From Planoprotostelium fungivorum (taxonomy: Eukaryota > Evosea > Variosea > Cavosteliida > Cavosteliaceae): a stretch of 59,286 bases of DNA. The stretch spans positions 1-59,286 of the forward strand of contig MDYQ01000171.1 of NCBI GenBank assembly GCA_003024175.1, given 5' to 3'. Positions 36,141 through 46,994 of this stretch are shown in pieces. Within the stretch, counting starts at the first letter, position 1; each line of letters opens with the position of its first letter. Below the pieces are notes generated by a model. It was not told where the DNA came from. It did not search any database and worked only from the letters and a program-made list of their open reading frames with translations. The position numbers were made by a program, and so were the translations under genes.

Positions 36141-38812
36141 CTACTTGAGGAACAACATCTCTGAGTACTTGGGGTAAGGCCAGAGCTTATCATCGACTAC
36201 CTTCTCGAGAGCATCACAGGCAGCACGCGTGGCAGCCATGGCATCGCACACATTCTGTCTGTAGAAGACAGCGTGGGCGTGTTCGTCTCCTCCGTGGAAC
36301 TCCTTCGCCTCGTTGTTCACCTTCTCGTGTTCCTCCAGGGCCGACAGTAGATCCGTCACCAGACCTGAGATCTTGGCGGCGTATCCAGATTGCACCTACA
36401 CCTTTCAGTCCATCTCCTCCTCACCCTCTCACCTTGCTCTGAGTGTCGATTGACTTGAGGATGTTGGCTCTGAACTCGAGGGACACGGGCAGCACACCGG
36501 AAGAGGCCATGTCGTAGAGAACGTCAGATTCGATCTGAATCGACTTGTTGAAGAACTCGTACAGCGTCGTCTGGGTGGCCTGGAGCTCGGCAGCGTTGAG
36601 AACTCCTGATGTCGAGTCAATGGCTTGTTCCTTCTCCTCCTCTCACCGTGATCTGCAAAGAGCTTGGCGTTCTTCTCTGACGTCAGCTGCTGGACGGCCT
36701 CTGGGAGGGTTCGGAGGTGCCACAGACCTCTCTTCTCGGCCTCCTCGACCCACTCTTGGCTGTATCCGTTGCCTCCAAAGATGGCTCTCTGGTGCTCCTT
36801 CAGGGTCTGTGCGGTGATTCTCCACACGGCGGCCTCCTTCTCGAGGGTGGGCTCTGCCTTGAGGAGGGCCTCGATTTGGTCGGCCATGTGGTTGAGGGAA
36901 TCGGCCATACACGTGTTCAAGAAGGTGACGGGTCTGGCACAGGTCTGGCTGGATCCCACGGCTCTGAACTCAAACTTGTTACCTGACACCAATGTCAGAA
37001 GAAACACACAATGGAAGTTGAGTAAAAGGTTCACCGGTGAAAGCAAAGGGTGAGGTACGGTTACGATCGGAAGCATCCTTGGGGAGGCTGGGTAGAGCAG
37101 AGACACCCAAGTTCATGTGATCGTCCAGACTCTTCCCCTCACCGTCCTTGGTGTTGTTGATCAAGTTGTTGAGGATCTCCTCCAAGTGAGCTCCCATGAA
37201 GACAGAGACGATGGCCGGTGGTGCCTCGTTGGCTCCCAGTCTGTGCTCGTTACCTGGTGTGGCGATGGATGCCCTCAGAATATCTCCGTGGAGGGAGATG
37301 GTTCGGATGACTGCGGCAGTGAAGGCGAGGAAGACCAAGTTCTGGTGGGGGTTGTCTCCCGGCTCCATCAGATTCATTCCGGTGTTCGTTCTGTTGGAAT
37401 CAGTTCGAGTCGTTCTCTCGTCTCTCACCCCAGTGACCAGTTGTTGTGCTTTCCAGATCCGTTGACACCTGGAATCGTCATCAGCATCACATGACACGTT
37501 GTGGATGATGATGATGATGGAGGTGATGATGATCAACTGACCGGCGAAAGGCTTCTCGTGGAAGAGAGCGGCGAAATCGTGATCGCGGGCGGTCTCCTTT
37601 AGAACCTCCATCATGAGCATGTTGTGGTCGCAAGCCACGTTGACACCCTCGAAGATGGGTGCCAATTCGTACTGAGAGGGAGCTACCTCATTGTGTCTCG
37701 TTGTAGATGGGACTCCGAGTCTCCACAGTCTCCACTCGGTGTCTTGCATGAAAGACAAGATCCTGGGCTCTAGGACACCAAAGTAGTGGTCCTCCATCTG
37801 CTGTCCTGCTCTGATGTCAGACACTATGATGACACTGACACGTGACATTTGACACTCACCCTTGGCTGGGTGAGCTCCGAGAACGGATCTACCGGCAAAT
37901 CTGAGATCGGGACGAGCGTTGTAGAAGGCTCTGTCGATGACGAAGAACTCCTGCTCGACTCCCAAGTTGGAGTGAACGTGTGTGGAAGCTTCATCTCCCA
38001 GCAACTTGAGGACGCGAACGGAGGCCTTGGAGACGGCTTCGTTGGATCTGAGGAGGGGTGTCTTGGTGTCTAATGCTTCTCCTGTCCAGGAGGCGAAGGC
38101 GGTGGGAATGCAAAGAGTCGAACCGTTCTTGCCGTGAATGACGTAAGATGGGGATCCCATATCCTATCGTATCGATGAGTACGATGAGAGGGTGACGGTG
38201 AGAAGACAGTTCACCCATGCAGTGTAACCTCTGGCCTCGAAGGTGGAGCGAATTCCACCGTTGGGGAAGGATGAGGCATCTGGCTCTCCCTTGATCAGCT
38301 GCTTGCCAGAGAAGTTCATGACCAACTTCTTGTTGTAAGACTCTCCCTGGAAGTTGATGAAGGAATCGTGTTTCTCTGCGGTCAGATTGGTGAGGGGCTG
38401 AAACCAGTGAGTGAAGTGAGTGGCACCCTTGGCCAGGGCCCAATCCTTCATGGCAGAGGCGATCTGCATTTTCGATCAGCATTGATGCGCAAGTTCATCA
38501 AAGTCTCACCTGATCGGCGATGGTGGCATCGAGGTGACCTCCCTCTTTAACGATGTTCTTGAAGGTGTTGTAAGTGGCAGGGGGAAGTCTGGCCTTCAAC
38601 TCTTTGTCACCGAAGACATCAGCATCGAAAACCTCAGCAGGGGACTTTCTGTCAGAAGGTTCAGTCTCTCTGTCAAGGTCCATCGTGTCCATAAAGGCAT
38701 AAACATGAAAAGATGATCGAGGATCGATGGAGAACTCTTACCCATGGTAGTCCACCTGCACTGGCTGCTTGTTATTGATGCTCTCGAGTGCTTTGATCCT
38801 CGAAAAAAACAT
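36141..38812 (-). CDS. Glutamine synthetase type III
   Basis: ATP-dependent ligation of ammonia to glutamate. The length (about 720 residues) and order fit GSIII, not the 350-residue GSII. Visible are the N-terminal [17 protein letters not shown] and [15 protein letters not shown], then [10 protein letters not shown] (metal-binding Glu), the [11 protein letters not shown] region, [44 protein letters not shown] and a long helical C-terminal domain characteristic of type III. About nine introns are needed. One at about 37492-37540 is a GAT/ATC-rich repeat. Start [20 protein letters not shown]. Third-position C bias is strong, indicating high expression. GSIII is known from bacteria, Dictyostelium, diatoms and other protists. 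Confidence 0.92.
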
Positions 38813-39186
38813 GGTGTGTGTTGTCCTCTTCTCGTTTAGGGAATTATGTGAGGTCCTCAACGGATTCTCGTTGTAATCCAGTGAGACACCTAAGGACTAA
38901 TGAAACTGGTCTTTCCTCTTTTTCCGAGGATTGTTAAGGTTGTTACCGGAACAATTGTCTGCCTTCGCAAATTTTCCGCACACGGTGGAACTTCCACCCT
39001 GATTTAGGACTTCCAAACGATAGAACTACGAGAGACCTCGACCCCAGCACCAAGAGAACTTCCTTGGACGTTTAAGAGGGCACCTCTATATGAACATAGA
39101 ATCGATTTAGAGCTAGATCCATCCAGAGAGGAAGTGTTAGGTTACAGGAAGAAGAGTCCATCCCGATCGGAAGAAAAGGAGTAGTC
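38813..39186. other. Intergenic, promoter of glutamine synthetase (minus)
   Basis: About 374 bases between the GSIII start and the METTL25-like stop. No gene, RNA gene or repeat was recognised. Confidence 0.5.
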
Positions 39187-41082
39187 TCAAAACATGTATT
39201 GGGTCAAAATGTGCTCCAGGTCCTGTGTCGATAAGCCCTTCACGGCGACTGCATCAACTTCAGACACTCGAACATGAGGATACACCACACCTATCGCAAG
39301 GGACCTCGGAGATAATTTAGGATCGAAGAGAGGCAAGATCGCCGCTTTCACTTGTGGTGACTGCTCTTGCAAATACAAGATGCGATCTAATAAGACGATG
39401 TCTTCATACAGCGCCGCCACCATCATCTGAAGCGAGATGAACACCCTCAACATTGGAAAATAACGCTCGTATTCGAAATAGGCCGCTCTGATGTCTGGGA
39501 TGATCCCTGTTCGGCTTAGCGGACGAAAGAGACAAGTCTCACCCGTGATGACATCATCCGATGCTCTCGTCCACCTCTTTCCCTCCACATCTCGAATGTG
39601 AAAGCAAGAGGGAAGGGCACGCAGATAATCTTCGATATTCTCTTGGTCCTTCATCTTCATTCCCTTGACTCTGTACTCTCCCGTAATTTGTCTTTCTCTG
39701 AGCACGACCTGTTTCATCCGTTACACAAGGAGGGGAACAGTTTTACCATCCACCTCTACCACTCCTCGCAAATTGAGACTGCTCCCCGTCAACGCTGGAT
39801 CTATAGGATGTCAATCTACGACGAGATGAAGGAATGTGTCACCTGATGGAGAGAGGGTGGTGTATTGATGAGAAGCTTGGGTGGCCGACTTCATAGCTTG
39901 AGCTCTGACACTCCATCTCAGTTCATTCATGAAATCGGAATAGGAAGCGATCTTGTCCTCTCGTGTTACCGCTCTGAGTCCTCCCTGGTCGATTTTACCG
40001 TGATAACAGCATCCCACGTTAATCAATCCTATGGCATTCGATTTCAGAAACGAATCCAACTGAGATGGTTCAGAATGGTTGTGAGGGAAGATGATAGACA
40101 CCTGCATGATGGCCAGATCAGCACATGTGTGTAGACCTAGGATGCCAAAATGTCGACAGTGGTTATCTTTGTCTGAAGGTAACAGGGAGTCCAATTTGTT
40201 CTGAAGTTGACCCAGATTATCGTGAGATACAGCAAATTCCAAGAATTGAATCCTCCCTCCCTCTATCGAGGGGCCAGTTGCGTAGTTCTTCTCCCTCCTC
40301 CTCTGTACTCTTCCGTCGATGTCTTTGGCTCTCCTCTCTCCCTCCCTCAAGATCTTTCCGTTGGATTCTACCGCGATGGTGTCGACGTGATGACTCTTTG
40401 TGATGTAATGAGTGATGTATCCCTTATCTTTGTCAGTCTTTCTTCTCCCTCTCATTAGAACGCACTTCACCCGCACCGATATCGACCATCACTTCGCACT
40501 TGGCTTTGTCCCTCATTTGAAGGGCCAGCTCTCCCATGCGTAGAACTTCGTGTCTCTTCTTCGAGGACATGTTGTTCAACCACAGGGGATCGATCTGTAA
40601 TCCTTCATGATGATGATCCTTCGACATCAGTACCTCTCTTGTCTCTATCCTCTCATCGACTGAGAGAGAGGGAATTCTTGGTATAGTCAATCTGTAGGTT
40701 GTCTGGATGAATTCCCTCAAACTGAGTGGCCAGTCGTCCTGTTCGATTTGAATTTTCTTACGTATCACTGTGCTTACCCTATATTGACCGTTCACCATGT
40801 TTTGCAAATCTTTAGCATCAGCATCGATTAGACAATCCATCCAATCTTTTGGTACGGATTCATATTTCTTCAGACTATAGAATTTAACGTTCTCGTCGCA
40901 AGTGATCCAACTGCACTCGGTGAGACAGAGTTGGAAATTGCAAGATGACACCTATAACGATCTAACCACTGCGTTACCTCCTTCACATGCTTCTGTATCT
41001 CTGCAACCTCCTTCAAGTAGAAGCGTTCCATGTTGGAAAAGTAGTGGAATTGACTTATCCGCAATCTGGCGCATCTCATCAT
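39187..41082 (-). CDS. METTL25-family methyltransferase-like protein
   Basis: The protein carries a SAM-binding motif, VMVDIGAGE joined across an intron to GYITHYITKSHHVDTIAVES, preceded by the family marker MSSKKRHEVLRM. Later come ILGLHTCADLAIM and INVGCCYHG, the LHxCGDL and NVGCCYH blocks typical of METTL25/METTL25B (RRNAD1). METTL25-family proteins are poorly characterised methyltransferases; the substrate here is unknown. The C-terminal exon is a single 176-codon frame ending ILTQYMF. Two starts are possible: ATG at 41082 or 41031 (MERFYLKEVAEIQKH). The second suits the family better and would leave a 78-bp divergent promoter instead of 27 bp. Confidence 0.8.
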
Positions 41083-41109
41083 CTTTTTGGCAACAAACGG
41101 ACATCACCC

Positions 41110-42735
41110 ATGCACCATGGCTTTCCTCTATTCATCTTAATTCTCGGCCTTCAATGCGCATCGGCCGACTTCAAATACCAACAGACCATTCTCATCGACG
41201 GTAATTGGACGGCTGCTACACGAATCGACACTGGGGGATCGATGACTCTACTCGCTCCTCCACCCATTGAGAACGATCTCGCCAACAATGACGCCTCTCC
41301 TGAGATCATTCGAATCAATCCGCTAGGAGGAGTAGAGTGGAAGAGGATCTTTTCGAATATGGCGCTTGGGGCTACAAAAGTTGATGCCGGCTGGCACGGA
41401 GAGGTATGTTCTGTTTCATCCTCGTCATATTGAGAAGTATCAGGTGTACGCTGCGGGAACGACAGCATTATTCAATTCTTCTATAGCCTTGATGAAGATC
41501 GACGGATACAACAACGAACAATGGTTGCGCTCTAAATCATTCCTCTTCACCAATCACACGATTCAGGTGCGTTTGAGGATGAACGACATAATCGTACGTC
41601 TCTGATACTTCCCACAGGTTGCCTTCATCAACATCGATCCAGCGGGTTCCTGCTGGGTGACAACGCAGAGAACGGATGGAGAGGGTTATTTCCTCACACG
41701 CTTCAACACACAAGGAATCGAGCTGTGGACTCGGTCTTACGCGGAGGGACAGAACATCCAACTCATCGAGAGTGCCACCGACAAAGCTCTCAACTATGTC
41801 CTGGCCGGTCGAATCGTCGATGAGACGGGCACCTCTCAGACCTTCTTGACAAAGGTTATCTCCACATCATGTCCACATCATGTTGGCTGATGAAAAACAG
41901 TTGGACCAGAACGGCCAGCTCGTATGGACGACCCAAAAAGAAGAACTCAAGTTATTCGTGAACACGACCAAGTTGCGTCTGGAGGTGATGATGTTCACTC
42001 TTCGACATCTGATGAGAGTAGGTGGACTCTGTGGGGAACATCGCCGTGGCTGTGCCCAGGCCAGACAACGGAACCCACGAGTCGAGCATCTTCATCATCA
42101 AGATGGACGTCAACGCGAGTGAAATCTGGTCGGTGGAGGTGGGGAAATAAGAAGAGTTGTAGATTGACGTTCCAGGTGGGAACCAAGGGAACGGACACCC
42201 TGTTCGATATCTTAGTGGACAGTAACGACCACATCGTCGTCGTCGGTCTCACCGATGTGGCAAAGAATAAGGTGGGTTTCGTTTCCCACGAGCGATGTGA
42301 TGATGGGTAGGTCATCGTGGATATACCACCGTACATCGATGTGATCCTGTGGCAATTGAATTCGGATAACGGAGACATCATATCCATAGCCTACGTCAGA
42401 GATCCATACAATGAACTGGAGGGTGTCTACAATGCTGCCATGGATACAAACAGAGATGCCGTATGGGTTATCGGTGTGTATTCAACACCTTCACTTGTCT
42501 CGTTCTACACAATCTTCTCTCATCACGTGTTGATGAATGACACGGAATAGGTATGAGGAGACCTAAGATCTATTCGGTCGACTCACAAGAGGATGAACCA
42601 GCCAAGACGTTTCTGATGGAATTCACCTACGCAGATCCAGAGCTGCCCCTAGATATGGTGAAGACCATCTATCACATATTCATCAGCCTCTTTGCCGTCG
42701 GTCTCGTCGTCGTGGGTATCCTTACCACCGTGTAA
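41110..42735 (+). CDS. Secreted type I membrane protein with beta-propeller-like repeats
   Basis: A signal peptide (MHHGFPLFILILGLQCASA) is followed by about 400 residues of repeats, each with a hydrophobic strand, Asp/Gly turns and W/F near the end: VAFINIDPAGSCWVTTQ, KALNYVLAGRIVD, FDILVDSNDHIVVVGLTD, NAAMDTNRDAVWVIG. This resembles delta-60/SBBP-type beta-propeller repeats. The protein ends in one TM helix (IYHIFISLFAVGLVVVGIL) with almost no cytosolic tail. Introns are numerous, about eight; one contains GTTGTAGAT at 42156. No family-specific function can be named. Confidence 0.72.
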
Positions 42736-43163
42736 ATAAACGAATCGCAACTATATTTATCTGCTATGGAATCCTTTCGAATCGCTGTTTGCAGCTTGAA
42801 TCATCGGATCTTGTCTGCAACTTCTTGGCTGTCTTCTATCTCGCGCGATCTTTCTCGTGAGCACCTTAGCCCGTTGTCACGTGGTCGGACAATCGTAAAC
42901 ACCAGCATGGAATGAACTCTGACCCTGAGAGGAGAGGGACCTGGAGGGAGAGCGTGAAGAGTAGAAGAGGGGGGCAATAGCCGAGAGAAAGTGTCTATTC
43001 TGTGTCCATTCTCCGTTCCCCGCTGAGAGCACTGAGAGGGAAGGGGAGATTTTCCGTTTGTGAAAAAACAAATCACAACGAACGCATCCGAGGCAACGAC
43101 GGCTGTTGCAGGAGAGGATTCCATCGAAGAAACCCTTTCTGGTTCGTGTTCAGCCCTCTCAAT
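42736..43163. other. Upstream region of the second IPT-type factor
   Basis: About 428 bases without a convincing gene. A CACGTG palindrome (E-box/G-box type) lies at 42878-42883. Candidate polyadenylation sequence AATAAA follows the preceding stop directly. Confidence 0.4.
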
Positions 43164-44618
43164 ATGGACATCGATTTCTTCGACGATGACAACAGCGACT
43201 TGATGGCATATGACGATGATGGCCAATATAACGACATGCAATTTGGATTAGATGGTCAATACAACGAACTCAACTTCGATTCCTACTCGATGTTCGGGTT
43301 CCACAATGCAGCCGATATACCTCTCTCACAAGAGGTCTATTTTGGTGGGGAATCCAGAGGGCAAGTGAGTAGACTGGATCTCAAATTTCTACCAGACATA
43401 TCTTCGGTCACCTAATGATATCCAGTATAATCGACACAACGATCGATACGGATTGAAAGAAGAGCCGTCACACTACTCAGTAGAGATCAAAGAAGAGCCA
43501 GAGGCCGGATACTCTTATGTCCCTAAGCCTATCATGGACGTATACAAGCAACCCATCCCTCCTCCAAAGGCCCCATCGATGTATGTGTCATTGTCAGCTA
43601 CATTCACCATCCCGTGTTAACCCATCCAGTGAATCAGATATCGTCATCGAAGTTCAACCACCTGTGGAAGTTAGAACGCGAACACCCAGTGAAGTCAGGT
43701 GAGAATGTCCTACAACGCTGCATCATAACACCGGAAGAACATTCGGGGTAGTGTGTAAAGCAGTGGGTGGCTGGAGGGCACAAGGTGCGACTCTGATGGG
43801 TGTCTCTCTGTGGTACGCACAGACAGAAGCTCTAGCTGCAGAGGCTGTGGTGAGTTCGCATCGTCGAACGGCGAGCGATGGAACATGAGGTTGAAAAATC
43901 GACAGAACAAGGACATACTGGGAGGAACAAAGACGGCACCGATATTGCCAGACGGAGGAGTCACGTTCGATAGCCTATCCATCAGCGAGAGCTCCACGAA
44001 ACACAAGGAGAGAGAATTCTTCCTCCAGCTGACTCTGTTGAGAAACGACGGTCACGAATTGTTACACAAGCGCACGCGGCCCTTCTACGCTTATTCACAC
44101 AAGAAGGTGAGAAACATCCTCTCAACAAAACACTATGCAACCAGTAGAACACGATGCAATAGAACACGAATAGAAAGACACGGCGCGATAGAAGAGACGG
44201 AAGATGACAGAACATCGCAGGTACTACAGAGGAGAGGGTCGGTCAAACTGAGAACGCTATCGAAGCCGTGGGGCCGACTGTCCGGGAGAGAACAGATGCA
44301 CGTGATCGGAGGACCCTTCATACAAGGACCCGCGTTAGCTCTCATCATACGAACACCGTACGGTGACGTCTACGCGCGGCCCCTGGAGTACTACAGTGAC
44401 TCTGTCATCTTCTTTGAGCTCCCCGCCTGCCCAGTGAACGATCCCAACGTGCTGGTGGGACAGTCTGAAGTGAAGGGCCAAGTGATGCTGACGAACGACG
44501 GGAGGACGTTCAGCAATCCACTGGACTTCAGTTACCTGCCAGGTGAGAAGGAGAGGGAGAGAGAGGATTGATATATGGACAGATGTTCAATGTAGATAAC
44601 TACGGAGGCGATACGTGA
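43164..44618 (+). CDS. Putative transcription factor with acidic N-terminus, Rel/COE-like segment and IPT-like C-terminus
   Basis: The N-terminus is very acidic (MDIDFFDDDNSDLMAYDDDG) with a Tyr/Asn/Gly-rich stretch, as in activation domains. The middle reads SDIVIEVQPPVEVRTRTPSE, GVVCKAVGGW, LMGVSLWYAQTEAL, VTFDSLSISESSTKHKERE and FFLQLTLLRNDG. It lines up by eye with the middle of the factor at 25.7-27.6 kb. The C-terminus, VYARPLEYYSDSVIFFELP and GQVMLTNDGRTFSNPLDFSY, is IPT/TIG-like. Two KEEP (SUMO-type) sites occur (LKEEPSHY, IKEEPEAG). The gene ends with DNYGGDT after a last intron at about 44542-44595. The DNA-binding role is inferred. Confidence 0.58.
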
Positions 44619-44860
44619 TAAGGATCGATGCGAATAGTACTTATTGAGAGATCTCTGTATCTTGGGTTGATCGCCCTTCTGTCCGCCTCACGGCGTCTTT
44701 TGTATTCAATACATCCTTCCGTTCTATTCACACTCGATCATCTCGTTGTGACACTTTCTTCATTCTTCACCCCTATAGAATGCACCTTGTCCACTCATAT
44801 ATATTTATTTCGATTCTCTGTACAAAACTCCTCTCGTTCTCTGTTATTACATCTGTCTCC

Positions 44861-45893
44861 TCATATCCTTCCTTTGAAGTAATCCGTGACATGTCGTATT
44901 GGCTGCCATCCTGACGGTTCCATTCGTTCCTTCTGATGATCATGAGAATCTCATCATGATGAAATTCACTCACCTCTGATTCCTCGTCATCTGAATCCTC
45001 CGCAAATCGTCCGTCGTAGGTTGGCTGCCAGTTCTTGAGTCGTCATCTTTCGTCTTCACCTCACCTTCTCGGCAGCCTTCTCCCTCTTTGTCTTGGTTTC
45101 ACCTCCACGAGCTCTGTTAACGACCCAGAAAGCGAGGGAGAGGAAGGCAGTAGTGGTGATCCATGAGAAATATGGATACAAGAGGAAGGAGGCAGTGGGG
45201 TTGATCTCCCAGAATGATTGAACGGTGTAATAGAGAGCCTGTCATACATGAGTGTCGAGCTCGAATGAGAGGGACTCACCACCCAAGTGGCAGCGGCCAC
45301 GAATACTGCGGCTCCCATTTTCTTCATACAGAAGAAGACGATGGGCCATGTTAGATAGAGGGAGAACTGAAGGATAAACACGGCTAATTGTGGAGATGTC
45401 GTGAAAGTATTTGCATTAGGCAGTAGAGTTCGCACCAAGCCAGTCCATGTATTATTGCCAGTGGTCAGATGCATCAACTGCGAGAGTTGGTATGACATGG
45501 AAAAGTATAGATACTCACAACTTCGTGATCTGGCTGTCCTGTGGGGTGCATGTGTTCCCAAGCATCTTCGACCCACAGAGTGTTTCTCTGATAAGATTGT
45601 GACTGATCCTTGTCCAGCCTCATTTCGAGCCACATTATCCAAAGCGCTGGGGCTTGTAGTAGATACAGCATTCGGAAGTAACTACGAATGCTGCGTAGTC
45701 GTGGTGTCCATTTTGGGTGTCTGACCGCTTGAACCATAGGTATGTTCTTTGGATTACTGTGCTTCCCAACAATGAGATGGATTATCCATCCACACATTGA
45801 GAGCATTGTGAAGATGGTGATGAGTATGGATATCTCATACGCTCCCACATCGAGAGGCGGATAGAGAAGGAAGCGGGGTTGGGTGATGTTCAT
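44861..45893 (-). CDS. TspO/MBR-like membrane protein with extended N- and C-terminus
   Basis: The central part has the TspO pattern: LAVFILQFSLYLTWPIVFF, MKKMGAAVFVAAATWVV, then across an intron SFWEINPTASFLLYPYFSW (TspO W...NP.A..LL.PY..W) and AFLSLAFWVVNRARGG. An extra N-terminal helix (AYEISILITIFTMLSMCGWI) precedes it. After the last helix two small exons add an acidic tail (NWQPTYDGRFAEDSDDEESE) and a basic end (WQPIRHVTDYFKGRI). TspO proteins bind cholesterol or tetrapyrroles in outer mitochondrial or bacterial membranes. The family call rests on the second half; other 5-TM families are possible. Start is ATG at 45893 (MNITQPRFLLYPP). Confidence 0.5.
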
Positions 45894-46202
45894 CTTCACA
45901 CTTTGTTTGATAGACCTTTTTCAACCGTCGGAGTTCATAAAAAGTATCTCCGAGAGTATTTACAGGGCACTCCTGGGCTTTTCTGTCATATTTCTAAACT
46001 TCGTTCCTTCTTCATGGCACAAAGGCCATGCGACGCATATCAGGTGGTCTGGTTCATGAAACAGTCGCCACACACCTTCTCTGGCCTAAAATACAATATT
46101 TATTCCTCGAGGGTCTTTGTGGGCTCACCCATTGATTCCACTCTTCAGCTTGGCGAGACCCTCTTGAACCTGCCGACTTCATCATGATGAACATGGAGCG
46201 CG
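45894..46202. other. Intergenic between two minus-strand genes
   Basis: About 309 bases. A plus-strand open frame covers it, but it lacks motifs and runs into the start of the TspO-like gene, so I regard it as non-coding promoter/3' sequence. Confidence 0.45.
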
Positions 46203-46863
46203 TCAGCGTGTCACCTTCTTCTTCCTCTCCGCCTCTGCTTTCGCCTTTCTCTTCTCTTCCTCAGCAATCCTCCTCTTCTCTTCCTCCAGAGGGTCTCCCT
46301 TCTGTTTCGCAATCTCTTGCTCGAAGAAGTTGGCCTTCTTTCCAGTGACCTGAGGCGAGTGAATCGACACACAAGACGATGATGAGTGCACCTTCTTCTC
46401 ATCGTGCACTTTTCCAACACCAAGGGAGAATCCTTTCCAAGGACCTTTTGTGATGCCCTGTTGTTGTCAGTTCCAGCTCGAGGATCGATTTCACCTTCTT
46501 GTCTTTGAGTAAAACGGCCAAGAATTCTCTGTAGTTGATGGCACCTGAAAGAGTCAACACGAGCTGAGAGAACGTGGGAAGGAATCACCTGTGTTCGTCG
46601 TATCCGCCTCGGCGATGAGGGCTCTCAGCTGCAGATTGGTTTTCGGTTCTCCCATGTCCTCATACATGATGTTCAATTCGAAGAGCTCTAGCTCTCCTGA
46701 CTTATTCTGATCGAAGCGAGTGAACCTGAGCCATGAATGAAAGCTCAACGTTCGATCTCCCTCACCATTCTCTGTACTGCTCCAGTTCTTTTTGAGTGAA
46801 GTCGTTCTTGAATTCGATTTCGACCAGACGAGGGTCCAGTTTCTTCAGCTCATCCGATGCCAT
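46203..46863 (-). CDS. EF-hand protein, swiprosin/EFHD-like
   Basis: A short protein of about 180 residues. FTRFDQNKSGELELFELNIM is a canonical EF-hand loop (D-N-S-E spacing). IAEADTTNTGAINYREFLAV is a second loop, interrupted by an intron. A C-terminal segment (KANFFEQEIAKQKGDP, then EEEKRRIAEEEKRKAKAEAE) forms a charged coiled coil. Two EF-hands followed by an FFE and a Glu/Lys coiled coil is the arrangement of swiprosin (EFHD1/2), Ca2+-regulated actin-binding proteins. An actin role here is inferred. Start MASDELKKLDPRLVEIEFKN at 46863; four or five introns. Confidence 0.75.
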
Positions 46864-46994
46864 CCTGTGTGGAAATGTCCAATCTGAATTCATCTCTCTT
46901 CCACCTGTGCGTTGTAGAGGTCCCAAATATTTGCCCCGGCGTCGGAGCTGATCACGTGCATCGCCAGTTTCTTTCCTTAGCTCATCTCCACAAG

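Noticed and set aside
45879-46187. 103-codon plus-strand frame between the TspO-like and EF-hand genes
   Set aside because: No ATG in good position apart from internal ones, no motif and no splice signals; it overlaps the start of the TspO-like gene.
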